A DNA stretch of 37,359 bases from Bradyrhizobium lablabi (lineage in GTDB: Bacteria > Pseudomonadota > Alphaproteobacteria > Rhizobiales > Xanthobacteraceae). Both the position numbers and the translations under genes were made by a program. The notes below the pieces were generated by a model. It saw only the letters and a list, made by a program, of their open reading frames with translations, searched no databases and was not told the origin of the DNA. The stretch covers positions 16,470 to 53,828 of the forward strand of contig NZ_LLYB01000040.1 of assembly GCF_001440475.1 (NCBI RefSeq), given 5' to 3'. Below are positions 7,205 to 16,656 of this stretch, piece after piece; positions within the stretch are counted from its first letter, which is position 1; each line of letters starts with the position of its first letter.

Positions 7205-8395
7205 ATGAACGAACAGAACCTGCGCAATTTCACGATCAACTTTGGACCGCAGCATCCGGCGGCGCACGGTGTGTTGCGTCTGGTGCTGGAGCTTGACGGC
7301 GAAGTCGTCGAGCGCGTCGATCCGCATATCGGCCTGCTTCATCGCGGTACCGAAAAGCTGATCGAGCAGAAGACCTATTTGCAGGCGATCCCGTATTTCG
7401 ATCGGCTCGACTATGTCGCGCCGATGAATCAGGAGCATGCGTTCTGTCTCGCGGCCGAGAAGCTGCTTGGCATCACCGTGCCGAGGCGTGGCCAGTTGAT
7501 CCGGGTGCTCTATTGCGAGATCGGCCGCATCCTGTCGCATCTGCTCAACGTCACCACGCAGGCGATGGACGTCGGCGCGCTCACCCCGCCGCTGTGGGGC
7601 TTTGAAGAGCGCGAAAAGCTGATGGTGTTTTACGAGCGCGCCTCCGGCTCGCGCATGCATGCGGCCTATTTCCGCGTCGGCGGCGTGCATCAGGACCTGC
7701 CGCCGAAGCTGATCGACGATATCGAGGCCTGGTGCGATCCGTTCCTGCAGGTGGTCGCCGACCTCGAAACGCTCCTGACCGGCAACCGCATCTTCAAGCA
7801 GCGCAACGTCGACATCGGCGTGGTGTCGCTGAAGGAAGCCTGGGAGTGGGGCTTTTCGGGCGTCATGGTGCGCGGCTCCGGCGCGGCCTGGGACCTGCGC
7901 AAGGCGCAGCCCTATGAGTGCTATGACGAGATGGATTTCGACATCCCGATCGGCAAGAACGGCGACTGCTACGACCGCTACCTGATCCGCATGGAAGAGA
8001 TGCGCCAGTCCGTGCGCATCATGAAACAGTGTATCGCGAAACTGCGCGCGCCTGACGGGCAGGGGCCGGTCGTCGTCGAGGACAACAAGATCGCGCCGCC
8101 CCGCCGCGGCGAGATGAAGCGCTCGATGGAAGCGCTCATCCATCACTTCAAGCTCTACACTGAGGGCATGCGCGTGCCGGCCGGCGAGGTCTACGCCGCG
8201 GTCGAGGCGCCGAAGGGCGAGTTCGGCGTCTATCTGGTCTCCGACGGCACCAACAAGCCCTACAAGTGCAAGATCCGCGCGCCGGGCTTTGCCCATCTGC
8301 AGGCGATGCATCACATCTGCAAGGGCCATCTGCTCGCCGACGTCTCCGCCATTCTCGGCTCGCTCGACATCGTGTTCGGAGAGGTCGATCGGTGA
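7205..8395 (+). CDS. nuoD: NADH-quinone oxidoreductase subunit D
   Basis: Complex I 49-kDa subunit, 396 residues, homologous to the NiFe-hydrogenase large subunit. With NuoB it forms the quinone-binding site. Diagnostic stretches are [19 protein letters not shown], with the quinone-contacting His pair, [16 protein letters not shown], the conserved [18 protein letters not shown], and the C-terminal [39 protein letters not shown]. Hydrogenase metal-ligand cysteines are absent, as is normal. Its TGA overlaps the ATG of the next gene, an FkbM-type methyltransferase, by one base, so that gene is almost certainly expressed with nuoD. Confidence 0.98.
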   Translation: MNEQNLRNFTINFGPQHPAAHGVLRLVLELDGEVVERVDPHIGLLHRGTEKLIEQKTYLQAIPYFDRLDYVAPMNQEHAFCLAAEKLLGITVPRRGQLIRVLYCEIGRILSHLLNVTTQAMDVGALTPPLWGFEEREKLMVFYERASGSRMHAAYFRVGGVHQDLPPKLIDDIEAWCDPFLQVVADLETLLTGNRIFKQRNVDIGVVSLKEAWEWGFSGVMVRGSGAAWDLRKAQPYECYDEMDFDIPIGKNGDCYDRYLIRMEEMRQSVRIMKQCIAKLRAPDGQGPVVVEDNKIAPPRRGEMKRSMEALIHHFKLYTEGMRVPAGEVYAAVEAPKGEFGVYLVSDGTNKPYKCKIRAPGFAHLQAMHHICKGHLLADVSAILGSLDIVFGEVDR

Positions 8396-9351
8396 TGGCG
8401 CAGGCGCCCATCCAGTTTGACCGGGCTTCGGGCGTACTTGCGGGTGCGAACGCGTGGGAGCGTTTGGCCGCGGTGGCGCTGGTGCTGGGGTCGAAGGTGG
8501 CGTCGAATTTCTCGCACCGCGGCTACAACATGTGCGCCAACCTGTTGCGCACGACGCTGCCGGAGCGCGGCATCCAGATCAAACTCAATCCCGACGCCAC
8601 GTTCGAATTTCCCTATGGCGACGGCTACTGGAGCAAGCTGCTCAACCGCACCTATAGTTACGAGAACGAACTAGAACTGCTGTTTCAGGACTCCGCTGAC
8701 GTCGACTACACGCTGCTCGATTGCGGCGCCAATTACGGCTACTGGTCGGTGCTGGTGTCGAGCAAGCCGTTCGGATCGCACAAGGCGATCGCGATCGAGC
8801 CGTCGGGGCAGAATTTTCCAAAACTTGCCAACAACGCCAGGATCAACGGCAATCGTTTCGAAGTCATGAAATGCGCGATTGGTGCCGCCCGCGGGACCGC
8901 GCGGCTGTCCGGCACCAAGCACGAGGCGTTCAGCATCGCCGGCGACCAGTCGGCAGGCGAGGAAGTGCCTGTCATCGCGCTCGATAATCTGCTTGACGAC
9001 GGTAAGGTCGAGCCCGGCGGCAAGTACCTGATCAAGCTCGACGTCGAGGGCGTCGAGATTGAAGCCATGAAGGGCGGCGCGCGGCTGATGCAGGCCGATA
9101 GCGTGCTGTTGTGCGAGGAGCACGGCAACGACCCCAAGCATACCGTCTCGCGCTACATCCTCGACCAATCGCTGAAGCTGATCGTGTACGATCCGCGCAG
9201 CCATCGCCTTGAAACCGTGACCGACCTTTCGATTCTGGATCGAATCAAGGTTTCAACCCATGTCGGCTACAACGTGTTCGGCACCGCAAGTGCATTCTGG
9301 CTCGCCCGGATCGATGCGCTCAATGCGAAAGCCGCGCGCCGCGTGCAATGA
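8395..9351 (+). CDS. FkbM-family SAM-dependent methyltransferase inside the nuo operon
   Basis: Predicted methyltransferase of 318 residues. The SAM-binding motif I is LLDCGANYGYW (about 108-118), an acidic residue ends the second strand (AIAIEPSGQ, Glu135), and the FkbM hallmark KLDVEGVEIEAMKGG lies at 214-228. The first 80 residues are extra: a mildly hydrophobic helix at about 22-38, then GYNMCANLLRT. I chose the ATG at 8395, which overlaps the nuoD stop by one base; an in-frame ATG further upstream lies deep within nuoD and would add Arg-rich nonsense. FkbM enzymes usually O-methylate natural products or glycans. Position between nuoD and nuoE suggests either a complex I or quinone-related role or a passenger in the operon. 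The substrate is unknown. Confidence 0.87.
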   Translation: MAQAPIQFDRASGVLAGANAWERLAAVALVLGSKVASNFSHRGYNMCANLLRTTLPERGIQIKLNPDATFEFPYGDGYWSKLLNRTYSYENELELLFQDSADVDYTLLDCGANYGYWSVLVSSKPFGSHKAIAIEPSGQNFPKLANNARINGNRFEVMKCAIGAARGTARLSGTKHEAFSIAGDQSAGEEVPVIALDNLLDDGKVEPGGKYLIKLDVEGVEIEAMKGGARLMQADSVLLCEEHGNDPKHTVSRYILDQSLKLIVYDPRSHRLETVTDLSILDRIKVSTHVGYNVFGTASAFWLARIDALNAKAARRVQ

Positions 9352-9362
9352 GAGACTGAACG

Positions 9363-9974
9363 ATGTCCGTCCGCCGCCTTGCCCCGAAGGAATTGCAGCC
9401 CGCGAGCTTTGCGTTCACGGACGAGAATCTCGCCTGGGCCAAGGCGCAGATCACCAAATATCCGCCGGGTCGTCAGGCCTCCGCCGTGATCGCGATTTTG
9501 TGGCGCGCGCAGGAGCAGCATGAGGGCTGGGTTTCCGAAGCCGCGATCCGTGTGGTCGCCGACATGCTCGATATGCCCTACATCCGGGTGCTGGAAGTGG
9601 CGACGTTCTACACCATGTTCCAGCTCCAGCCGGTCGGCAAGAAGGCCCATGTCCAGGTCTGCGGCACCACGCCGTGCCGCCTGCGCGGCGCCGAGGACAT
9701 CATCAAGGTGTGCCAGAGCCGCATCCATCACGATCCCTTCCATCTGTCGAAGGACGGCAATTTCAGCTGGGAAGAGGTCGAGTGCCTGGGCGCCTGCGTG
9801 AACGCGCCGATGGTGCAGATCTGGAAGGACACCTACGAGGACCTGACCAAGGAAACCTTCGGCAAGGTGCTGGACGGCTTTGCGTCGGGCAACCCGCCGA
9901 AGCCGGGACCGCAGACCGACCGTCAGTTCTCGGCGCCGGCGGGCGGGCCGACGACGCTGAAGGAATCCACATGA
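9363..9974 (+). CDS. nuoE: NADH-quinone oxidoreductase subunit E
   Basis: 24-kDa subunit of the NADH dehydrogenase module, 203 residues, thioredoxin-like fold with 2Fe-2S cluster N1a. The ligands are Cys100 and Cys105 (C-x4-C in VCGTTPC) and Cys141 and Cys145 (C-x3-C in ECLGAC). The N-terminal helical part ([20 protein letters not shown]) and [14 protein letters not shown] are typical. The C-terminal tail is Pro/Gly-rich. Its stop overlaps the next small gene by four bases (ATGA). Confidence 0.97.
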   Translation: MSVRRLAPKELQPASFAFTDENLAWAKAQITKYPPGRQASAVIAILWRAQEQHEGWVSEAAIRVVADMLDMPYIRVLEVATFYTMFQLQPVGKKAHVQVCGTTPCRLRGAEDIIKVCQSRIHHDPFHLSKDGNFSWEEVECLGACVNAPMVQIWKDTYEDLTKETFGKVLDGFASGNPPKPGPQTDRQFSAPAGGPTTLKEST

Positions 9975-10186
9975 CGCGTAACGCCACATTGCCCGTGAGC
10001 GGGCCGGGGAGGGTCAGCGCGATGAAGAACTGGCGCTATATCGGCATGCACGCCGTCGCGGCGGCGGCATTCATCTTTCTGCTGCAGCATTACGGGCTGA
10101 ACAACACGCTCGAATCCAGCCTGTTGTGGGCGCTGACCTTCGGCGGATGCGCCGCGGGCCTGGCCTACGCGCAGTCCAATCGTTGA
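9971..10186 (+). CDS. Small two-helix membrane protein between nuoE and nuoF (71 aa)
   Basis: Not a recognised family. From the ATG at 9971 the product has a polar head of about 20 residues ([15 protein letters not shown]), then two hydrophobic segments: residues about 24-40 ([20 protein letters not shown]) and about 50-66 ([17 protein letters not shown]), ending QSNR. A second ATG at 10022 (MKNWRYIG) is a possible shorter start. The four-base ATGA overlap with nuoE and the 21-bp gap to nuoF make co-translation very likely. It could be an accessory or assembly subunit of complex I, or a leftover small gene; the sequence alone does not say which. Confidence 0.75.
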   Translation: MTRNATLPVSGPGRVSAMKNWRYIGMHAVAAAAFIFLLQHYGLNNTLESSLLWALTFGGCAAGLAYAQSNR

Positions 10187-10207
10187 TCCGCTAGGAAGCT
10201 TCAAGTC

Positions 10208-11533
10208 ATGCTCGACGACAAGGATCGCATATTCAAGAACCTCTACGGCCTCCACGATTGGGGGCTTGAGGGCGCGCGCCGCCGTGGCGCGTGGGACGGC
10301 ACCAAGGCTATCATCGACAAGGGCCGCGACTGGATCATCAACGAGATGAAGGCCTCCGGCCTGCGCGGCCGCGGCGGGGCGGGCTTTCCGACCGGCCTGA
10401 AATGGTCGTTCATGCCGAAGGAATCCACCGACGGCCGGCCGAGCTATCTCGTGGTCAACGCCGACGAATCCGAGCCCGGCACCTGCAAGGACCGCGAGAT
10501 CATGCGGCACGATCCGCATCTGCTTGTGGAAGGCTGCCTGCTCGCAAGCTTCGCGATGAATGCGCATGCCTGCTACATCTATGTGCGCGGCGAGTTCATC
10601 CGCGAGCGCGAGCGCCTGCAGGCCGCGATCGACCAGGCCTATGACGCAAAACTGGTCGGCAAGGACAACGTCAATGGCTGGCCGTTCGACGTCTATGTCG
10701 CCCACGGCGCCGGCGCCTATATCTGCGGTGAAGAGACTGCGCTGCTCGAAAGCCTCGAAGGCAAGAAGGGCCAGCCGCGGCTGAAGCCGCCATTCCCGGC
10801 CAATGTCGGCCTTTATGGCTGCCCGACCACCGTCAACAACGTCGAATCGATTGCGGTCGCGCCGGACATCCTGCGCCGTGGCGCGGCGTGGTTCGCGGCG
10901 ATCGGCCGGCCCAACAATGTCGGCACCAAACTGTTCTGCGTGTCCGGCCATGTCGAGCGGCCCTGCAACGTCGAAGAGGCGATGGGGATTCCGTTCCGCG
11001 AGCTGATCGAAAAGCATTGCGGCGGCATTCGCGGCGGCTGGGGCAATCTGAAGGCGGTGATCCCCGGCGGCTCGTCGGTGCGCATGGTGCCGGCCGAGCA
11101 GATCATCGACACGCCGATGGATTTTGACAGTCTCAGCAAGCTTCGCTCGGGCCTCGGCACCGCCGCCGTGATCGTGATGGACAAGTCGACCGATTTGATC
11201 CGGGCGATCGCGCGCATCTCCTATTTCTACAAGCACGAAAGCTGCGGCCAGTGCACGCCCTGCCGCGAGGGCACGGGGTGGATGTGGCGCGTGCTGACGC
11301 GCATGGCCGAGGGCCGCGCCCACAAGCGCGAGATTGACATGCTGCTGGAGGTGACGAAGCAGGTCGAGGGACACACGATCTGTGCCCTCGGCGACGCCGC
11401 GGCCTGGCCGATCCAGGGCCTGATCTCGCATTTCCGTCACGAGATCGAGGAGCGGATCGCCCAGTATTCGCACAAGGCGGATATTGACGACGTTGGCGTG
11501 CGCGATCCCGTGAACATGGTCGCGGCGGAGTGA
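10208..11533 (+). CDS. nuoF: NADH-quinone oxidoreductase subunit F
   Basis: NADH- and FMN-binding 51-kDa subunit, 441 residues, where NADH is oxidised. The nucleotide-binding glycine-rich loop is [20 protein letters not shown], and the second FMN/NADH region is [19 protein letters not shown]. Cluster N3 ligands are Cys346, Cys349 and Cys352 ([12 protein letters not shown]) and Cys392 ([12 protein letters not shown]). Length matches the family. A non-nuo membrane-anchored gene follows, starting 6 bp past the stop. Confidence 0.98.
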   Translation: MLDDKDRIFKNLYGLHDWGLEGARRRGAWDGTKAIIDKGRDWIINEMKASGLRGRGGAGFPTGLKWSFMPKESTDGRPSYLVVNADESEPGTCKDREIMRHDPHLLVEGCLLASFAMNAHACYIYVRGEFIRERERLQAAIDQAYDAKLVGKDNVNGWPFDVYVAHGAGAYICGEETALLESLEGKKGQPRLKPPFPANVGLYGCPTTVNNVESIAVAPDILRRGAAWFAAIGRPNNVGTKLFCVSGHVERPCNVEEAMGIPFRELIEKHCGGIRGGWGNLKAVIPGGSSVRMVPAEQIIDTPMDFDSLSKLRSGLGTAAVIVMDKSTDLIRAIARISYFYKHESCGQCTPCREGTGWMWRVLTRMAEGRAHKREIDMLLEVTKQVEGHTICALGDAAAWPIQGLISHFRHEIEERIAQYSHKADIDDVGVRDPVNMVAAE

Positions 11534-11538
11534 TCGCG

Positions 11539-12027
11539 ATGTTGCAACCGAGCTTCTGGTGGCAGAGATACGGGACGCTGGCGCAGATGGCGCAGGCGAC
11601 CGTGGCGCTGCTCGGCTTTGTTGCGATACTGTTCCAGATCAACGAAATCCGCACCGGTAATCGCGCGTCCAGCGCGCGGCAGGCGTTCCTGGGCTACACC
11701 GATCTGGCGTTCAAGAATCCGAAATTCGCGCAGCCGGACTACGAGAAGATCAAGGCTAGCGGCCGCGATGAGCAGGTGCAGTACGAGAGCTTCGTTACCT
11801 ACTTCCTCTACGCCTGCGAGGAAGCGATCGGTGCATTCGCAGGAAAGCGCGAGTGGCTGGCCTCCTGCGATTATGACCTGAAGCCGCACCTGCCGTTCCT
11901 GTGCGAGAAGAATGCGGCGCAGCCGGCCTATCTCGCCACCTATGGCGCCGAGACCCAGCAATGGATCAGGGCGTCGCTGAAGACCGCCAGCGTTACACCG
12001 CCAGACTGCAAGCTGGGAAAGACCTGA
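11539..12027 (+). CDS. Membrane-anchored protein of unknown function between nuoF and nuoG (162 aa)
   Basis: No family recognised. One hydrophobic helix lies near the N-terminus (about residues 15-33, [21 protein letters not shown]). A soluble domain of about 125 residues follows, rich in Tyr and charged residues, with a repeated Asp/Lys/Ala pattern and several cysteines (about 91, 109, 122 and 157). I prefer the ATG at 11539, which has GGAG eight bases upstream; a GTG at 11530 that overlaps the nuoF stop is the alternative. Only 7 bp separate it from nuoG, so it belongs to the nuo transcript. The topology suggests a protein anchored in the membrane beside complex I, but its function is unknown and it may be a lineage-specific insertion. 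Confidence 0.75.
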   Translation: MLQPSFWWQRYGTLAQMAQATVALLGFVAILFQINEIRTGNRASSARQAFLGYTDLAFKNPKFAQPDYEKIKASGRDEQVQYESFVTYFLYACEEAIGAFAGKREWLASCDYDLKPHLPFLCEKNAAQPAYLATYGAETQQWIRASLKTASVTPPDCKLGKT

Positions 12028-12034
12028 GACCGCA

Positions 12035-14110
12035 ATGACCAAACTCATCATCGACGGCAAAGAGATCGATGTACCCGCAGAATTCACGCTGTTGCAGGCG
12101 TGCGAGGCCGCGGGCGCAGAAATTCCGCGCTTCTGCTACCACGAGCGGCTGTCGATCGCCGGCAATTGCCGGATGTGCCTCGTCGAGGTGAAGGGCGGCC
12201 CGAAGCCGGTCGCAAGCTGCGCCTGGGGCGTGCGCGACTGTCGCCCGGGACCGAAGGGCGAGCCGCCGGAAATCTCGACGCGGTCGCCGATGGTGAAGAA
12301 GGCGCGCGAAGGCGTGATGGAGTTCCTGCTGATCAACCACCCGCTGGATTGCCCGATCTGCGACCAGGGCGGCGAGTGCGACCTGCAGGACCAGGCGATG
12401 GGCTACGGAGTCGACACCTCGCGCTTTGCCGAGAACAAGCGCGCGGTCGAGGACAAGTATCTCGGCGCGCTGGTCAAGACCTCGATGAACCGCTGCATCC
12501 AGTGCACGCGCTGCGTCCGCTTCTCCGCCGAAGTCGCCGGCGCCCCGGAAATGGGCGCCACCGGCCGCGGCGAGGACATGGAGATCACGACCTATCTGGA
12601 GCAGGCGCTGACCTCCGAGTTGCAGGGCAATCTCGTCGATATCTGCCCGGTGGGCGCGTTGACCTCGAAACCTTATGCGTTCGCCGCGCGTCCGTGGGAG
12701 CTCGGCAAGACGCAGTCGGTCGACGTCATGGATGGCGTGGGATCTGCGATCCGCGTCGACACCCGCGGCCGCGAGGTGATGCGGATCCTGCCGCGCATCA
12801 ACGAGACCGTGAACGAGGAGTGGATTTCCGACAAGACCCGTCACGTCGTCGACGGCCTGCGCACGCAGCGGCTCGACCGGCCCTATATCCGCGATAACGG
12901 CAAGCTGCGCCCCGCGTCGTGGCAGGAGGCGTTCGCGGCGGTTGCGGCCAAGGTGAAGATGAGCGACGGCAAGCGGATCGGCGCCATTGCCGGCGATCTC
13001 GCCGCGGTCGAGGAGATGTTCGCGTTCAAGGATCTGCTCGGACAATATGGTTCGACCAACCTGGCGGTGCAGGGCGGCGACGCCTTCGACCCGAAGCTCG
13101 GCCGCGCGACCTACATCTTCAACCCGACCATTGCCGGGATCGAGCAGGCCGACGCGCTCTTGATCATCGGCGCCAATCCGCGCAAGGAAGCCGCCGTCCT
13201 CAACGCGCGCATCCGCAAGCGCTGGCGCACCGGTCAGCTCAAGGTCGCGCTCGTCGGCCCCAAGGCCGATCTCACCTATGATTACGACTATCTCGGCGCG
13301 GGCACCGATACGCTCAATGACCTCGCCAGCGGCAAGCATTCCTTCACCGAGGTGCTGAAGGGCGCCAAGCACCCGATGGTGCTGGTCGGTGCCGGTTCGC
13401 TGTCGCGGCACGACGGCGCAGGGGTACTGGCGCTGGCGGCCAAGGTCGCGGCGGGCACGGGCGCGCTCAAGGACGACTGGAACGGCTTTGCCGTGCTGCA
13501 GGATACCGCCTCGCGCGCGGGCGCGCTCGATATCGGCTTTTCGGCTGGCAAGGGCGGCCTGACCCTGGCGCAGATGACGACCTTCGGCACGCTCGACGTG
13601 CTGTTCCTGCTGGGGGCCGACGAGGTGAAGGTGCCGGACGGCACGTTTGTGGTGTATATTGGCACCCATGGCGACCGCGGTGCGCATCGCGCCGATGTCA
13701 TCCTGCCGGGCGCGGCCTATACCGAGAAATCCGGCCTCTTCGTCAACACCGAGGGCAGGGCGCAGATCGCCGCCCGCGCGGCGTTCCCGCCCGGGGAAGC
13801 CCGCGAGGACTGGGCGATCGCGCGGGCGCTGTCGGATGTGCTCGGCAAGAAGCTGCCCTATGACTCGCTCGGGGCATTGCGCCAGGCCCTGTTCAAGGCC
13901 GTGCCGCATCTGATGCGGATCGACCAGATCGAGCCCGGCAAGGCCGAGCAGGTCAAGGCGCTGGCGGGCAAGAGCGGCAAGGTCGACAAGAGCCCGCTGA
14001 AATCGTCCGTCGAGGATTTTTACCTGACCAACCCGATCGCACGGGCCTCGGCGGTGATGGCGGAATGTTCCCGGCTGGCGGCCGGGCGAATGCTGACGGC
14101 AGCGGAGTGA
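12035..14110 (+). CDS. nuoG: NADH-quinone oxidoreductase subunit G
   Basis: Largest peripheral subunit (75-kDa homologue), 691 residues, carrying several iron-sulfur clusters that wire NuoF to NuoI. The N-terminal 2Fe-2S ligands are Cys34, Cys45, Cys48 and Cys62. The next cluster region is [21 protein letters not shown], which includes the His-Cys3 site, and the following 4Fe-4S is [10 protein letters not shown] with a downstream CPVGAL. The remainder is a molybdopterin-oxidoreductase-like domain without a cofactor role, ending in an Ala/Lys-rich segment. The start follows the preceding gene by 7 bp. The reading frame is intact throughout. Confidence 0.97.
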   Translation: MTKLIIDGKEIDVPAEFTLLQACEAAGAEIPRFCYHERLSIAGNCRMCLVEVKGGPKPVASCAWGVRDCRPGPKGEPPEISTRSPMVKKAREGVMEFLLINHPLDCPICDQGGECDLQDQAMGYGVDTSRFAENKRAVEDKYLGALVKTSMNRCIQCTRCVRFSAEVAGAPEMGATGRGEDMEITTYLEQALTSELQGNLVDICPVGALTSKPYAFAARPWELGKTQSVDVMDGVGSAIRVDTRGREVMRILPRINETVNEEWISDKTRHVVDGLRTQRLDRPYIRDNGKLRPASWQEAFAAVAAKVKMSDGKRIGAIAGDLAAVEEMFAFKDLLGQYGSTNLAVQGGDAFDPKLGRATYIFNPTIAGIEQADALLIIGANPRKEAAVLNARIRKRWRTGQLKVALVGPKADLTYDYDYLGAGTDTLNDLASGKHSFTEVLKGAKHPMVLVGAGSLSRHDGAGVLALAAKVAAGTGALKDDWNGFAVLQDTASRAGALDIGFSAGKGGLTLAQMTTFGTLDVLFLLGADEVKVPDGTFVVYIGTHGDRGAHRADVILPGAAYTEKSGLFVNTEGRAQIAARAAFPPGEAREDWAIARALSDVLGKKLPYDSLGALRQALFKAVPHLMRIDQIEPGKAEQVKALAGKSGKVDKSPLKSSVEDFYLTNPIARASAVMAECSRLAAGRMLTAAE

Positions 14111-14120
14111 GCGTGATCTG

Positions 14121-15191
14121 ATGGCTGATTTGTTCGCAAGCCCGTTCTGGACCGGCTTTCTCTGGCCGCTGATCGTGATGGTGGCGCAGAGCGTCCTGCT
14201 GCTCGTCGTGCTGCTGGTCGCGATCGCCTACATCCTGCTCGCCGACCGCAAGATCTGGGCGGCGGTGCAGATCCGCCGCGGCCCCAACGTGGTCGGCCCC
14301 TGGGGCCTTCTGCAATCCTTCGCGGACCTTCTGAAGTTCGTGCTGAAGGAGCCGATCATTCCGTCCGGCTCCAACAAGGGCGTGTTCCTGCTTGCGCCCT
14401 TGGTGTCCTGTATCCTGGCGCTGGCCGCCTGGGCCGTGATCCCGATGGATCTTGGCTGGGTGATCTCGGACATCAATGTCGGCATCCTCTACATCTTCGC
14501 GATCTCGTCGCTGTCGATCTACGGCATCATCATGGCCGGCTGGTCGTCGAACTCGAAATACCCGTTCCTGGCCGCGCTTCGCTCGGCGGCGCAGATGGTG
14601 TCCTACGAAGTCTCGATCGGCTTCGTCATCATCACGGTCCTCTTGTGCGCCGGTTCGCTTAACCTTTCGGCGGTGGTGGAGGCGCAGAATGCCCGAGGCT
14701 TCGCCAGCCTGATCGGATTGCCGCAGCTTACCATCCTGAACTGGTACGTCTGGCCGCTGTTCCCGATGTTCGTGGTGTTCTACGTCTCGGCGCTGGCCGA
14801 GACCAACCGCCCGCCGTTCGATCTGGTGGAAGCGGAATCCGAACTGGTCGCGGGCTTCATGGTCGAATACGGCTCGACGCCGTATCTCCTGTTCATGCTC
14901 GGCGAATATGTCGCGATCACCACGATGTGCGCGATGGCGACGATCCTGTTCCTCGGCGGCTGGCTGCCGCCGGTGGCGCTGCCGCCCTTCACCTGGATCC
15001 CGGGCGTGGTGTGGTTCGCGCTGAAACTGTTCTTCATGTTCTTCCTGTTCGCGATGGCGAAGGCGATCGTGCCGCGCTACCGCTACGATCAACTGATGCG
15101 GCTCGGCTGGAAGGTGTTTCTGCCGCTGTCGCTGGCGATGGTGGTGATTGTGGCCGGCGTGCTGCAATTCGCCGGCATTGCGCCGAAGTGA
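14121..15191 (+). CDS. nuoH: NADH-quinone oxidoreductase subunit H
   Basis: Membrane subunit (ND1 homologue), 356 residues with about eight to nine helices, that forms the quinone entry channel and links the peripheral and membrane arms. Diagnostic stretches are [34 protein letters not shown] and the loop [27 protein letters not shown], whose acidic residues line the quinone cavity. Length is normal for the group. It lies 10 bp after nuoG and 7 bp before nuoI. Confidence 0.98.
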   Translation: MADLFASPFWTGFLWPLIVMVAQSVLLLVVLLVAIAYILLADRKIWAAVQIRRGPNVVGPWGLLQSFADLLKFVLKEPIIPSGSNKGVFLLAPLVSCILALAAWAVIPMDLGWVISDINVGILYIFAISSLSIYGIIMAGWSSNSKYPFLAALRSAAQMVSYEVSIGFVIITVLLCAGSLNLSAVVEAQNARGFASLIGLPQLTILNWYVWPLFPMFVVFYVSALAETNRPPFDLVEAESELVAGFMVEYGSTPYLLFMLGEYVAITTMCAMATILFLGGWLPPVALPPFTWIPGVVWFALKLFFMFFLFAMAKAIVPRYRYDQLMRLGWKVFLPLSLAMVVIVAGVLQFAGIAPK

Positions 15192-15198
15192 GGCCATC

Positions 15199-15693
15199 AT
15201 GAGTGTCAACGTCAACGCAACGGCCCGTGCGCTTCTCTTGAGCGAATTCGTATCGGCGTTCTTTCTCGCCATGCGCTATTTCTTCAAGCCAAAGCCGACG
15301 CTGAACTATCCGTTCGAGAAGGGCCCGATCTCGCCGCGCTTCCGAGGCGAGCACGCGCTGCGCCGCTATCCGAACGGCGAGGAACGCTGCATCGCCTGCA
15401 AGCTGTGCGAGGCGATCTGCCCCGCGCAAGCGATCACGATCGAGGCCGGCCCGCGCCGCAACGACGGCACCCGCCGCACGGTGCGCTACGACATCGACAT
15501 GGTGAAATGCATCTATTGCGGCCTGTGCCAGGAAGCCTGCCCGGTCGATGCCATCGTCGAGGGACCGAATTTCGAATTCGCGACCGAGACCCGCGAGGAA
15601 CTCTACTATGACAAGGCCAAGCTGCTCGCCAATGGCGACCGCTGGGAACGCGAGATTGCGAAAGCAATCGAGCTCGACGCGCCGTACCGGTGA
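15199..15693 (+). CDS. nuoI: NADH-quinone oxidoreductase subunit I
   Basis: Ferredoxin-like peripheral subunit (TYKY homologue), 164 residues, holding 4Fe-4S clusters N6a and N6b. The ligands are Cys64, Cys67, Cys70, Cys74 ([13 protein letters not shown]) and Cys104, Cys107, Cys110, Cys114 ([13 protein letters not shown]). I chose the ATG at 15199 ([17 protein letters not shown]); an upstream in-frame ATG lies inside nuoH and would add 17 unrelated residues. The amphipathic N-terminal helix that rests on the membrane arm is present. Confidence 0.98.
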   Translation: MSVNVNATARALLLSEFVSAFFLAMRYFFKPKPTLNYPFEKGPISPRFRGEHALRRYPNGEERCIACKLCEAICPAQAITIEAGPRRNDGTRRTVRYDIDMVKCIYCGLCQEACPVDAIVEGPNFEFATETREELYYDKAKLLANGDRWEREIAKAIELDAPYR

Positions 15694-15702
15694 GGTGAGG
15701 GC

Positions 15703-16341
15703 ATGATCCTTCCTGCTCTCTTCTTCTATCTCTTCGCCGGCGTCTGCGTGGCCTCGGCCGTGATGGTGATTGTGTCGCGCAATCCCGTGCACTCCGTGCT
15801 GTTCCTGATCCTGGCCTTCGTCAACGCCTCCGGCCTGTTCATCCTGATGGGCGCCGAGTTCCTCGGCATGATGCTGATCGTGGTCTATGTCGGCGCGGTC
15901 GCAGTGCTGTTCCTGTTCGTGATCATGATGCTCGACGTCGACTTCGTCGAGCTGCGCGAGGGCTTTATCGAATATCTGCCGATCGGCCTGGTGATCGGCG
16001 GTATCTTCGTGGTCGAACTGTTGCTGGTTGTCTTCTCCTGGGTGATCAACCCCAGCACCGCCAAGCAGATCACGGCGGCGATCCCGGCCAATGTCAGCAA
16101 CACCGAGGCGCTCGGACTGGTGCTCTATACGAAGTACATCCATTACTTCCAGATCGCCGGAATGGTGCTGCTGGTCGCCATGATCGGCGCCATCGTGCTG
16201 ACGCTGCGCCACAAGGCCAAGGTCAAGCGGCAGGATATCAACGTGCAGAACGCACGTACGCCGGAACTGGCGATGGCCGTGCGCAAGGTGGCGTCGGGGC
16301 AGGGGCTGCAGGATTCGGATGCGGCGGAGTGGGTGAAATGA
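15703..16341 (+). CDS. nuoJ: NADH-quinone oxidoreductase subunit J
   Basis: Membrane subunit (ND6 homologue), 212 residues with five helices. The third helix contains the family's [25 protein letters not shown], the glycine/tyrosine-rich pi-bulge region near the E-channel. A polar C-terminal tail of about 40 residues ([20 protein letters not shown]) is typical of this lineage. The stop overlaps the nuoK start by four bases (ATGA). Confidence 0.97.
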   Translation: MILPALFFYLFAGVCVASAVMVIVSRNPVHSVLFLILAFVNASGLFILMGAEFLGMMLIVVYVGAVAVLFLFVIMMLDVDFVELREGFIEYLPIGLVIGGIFVVELLLVVFSWVINPSTAKQITAAIPANVSNTEALGLVLYTKYIHYFQIAGMVLLVAMIGAIVLTLRHKAKVKRQDINVQNARTPELAMAVRKVASGQGLQDSDAAEWVK

Positions 16342-16646
16342 CGATCGGTCTGGGGCACTATCTCGCGGTCGCCGCCATCCTGTTCACGACCGGGATCCTC
16401 GGCATCTTCCTGAACCGCAAGAACATCATCGTCATCCTGATGTCGATCGAGCTGATCCTGCTCGCCGTCAACATCAACCTGGTGGCGTTCTCGACCTTTC
16501 TCGGCGACATCGTCGGGCAGGTGTTCGCGCTGCTGGTGCTGACGGTCGCGGCTGCGGAAGCCGCGATCGGTCTGGCCGTGCTGGTGGTCTATTTCCGCAA
16601 CCGCGGTTCGATCGCGGTTGAAGACGTCAATCTGATGAAGGGCTAA
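16338..16646 (+). CDS. nuoK: NADH-quinone oxidoreductase subunit K
   Basis: Small membrane subunit (ND4L homologue), 102 residues, three helices. Two membrane glutamates expected for proton transfer are seen, in [17 protein letters not shown] (helix 2) and [16 protein letters not shown] (helix 3). The chosen ATG at 16338 overlaps the nuoJ stop and gives the standard length; a GTG nine bases upstream is the only other in-frame candidate nearby. Confidence 0.97.
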   Translation: MTIGLGHYLAVAAILFTTGILGIFLNRKNIIVILMSIELILLAVNINLVAFSTFLGDIVGQVFALLVLTVAAAEAAIGLAVLVVYFRNRGSIAVEDVNLMKG

Positions 16647-16656
16647 GGGCTCAGCT

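Noticed and set aside
11993..13909. Long minus-strand open frame opposite nuoG
   Set aside because: It is the antisense shadow of nuoG; composition is Arg/Ala-rich and no domain can be recognised.
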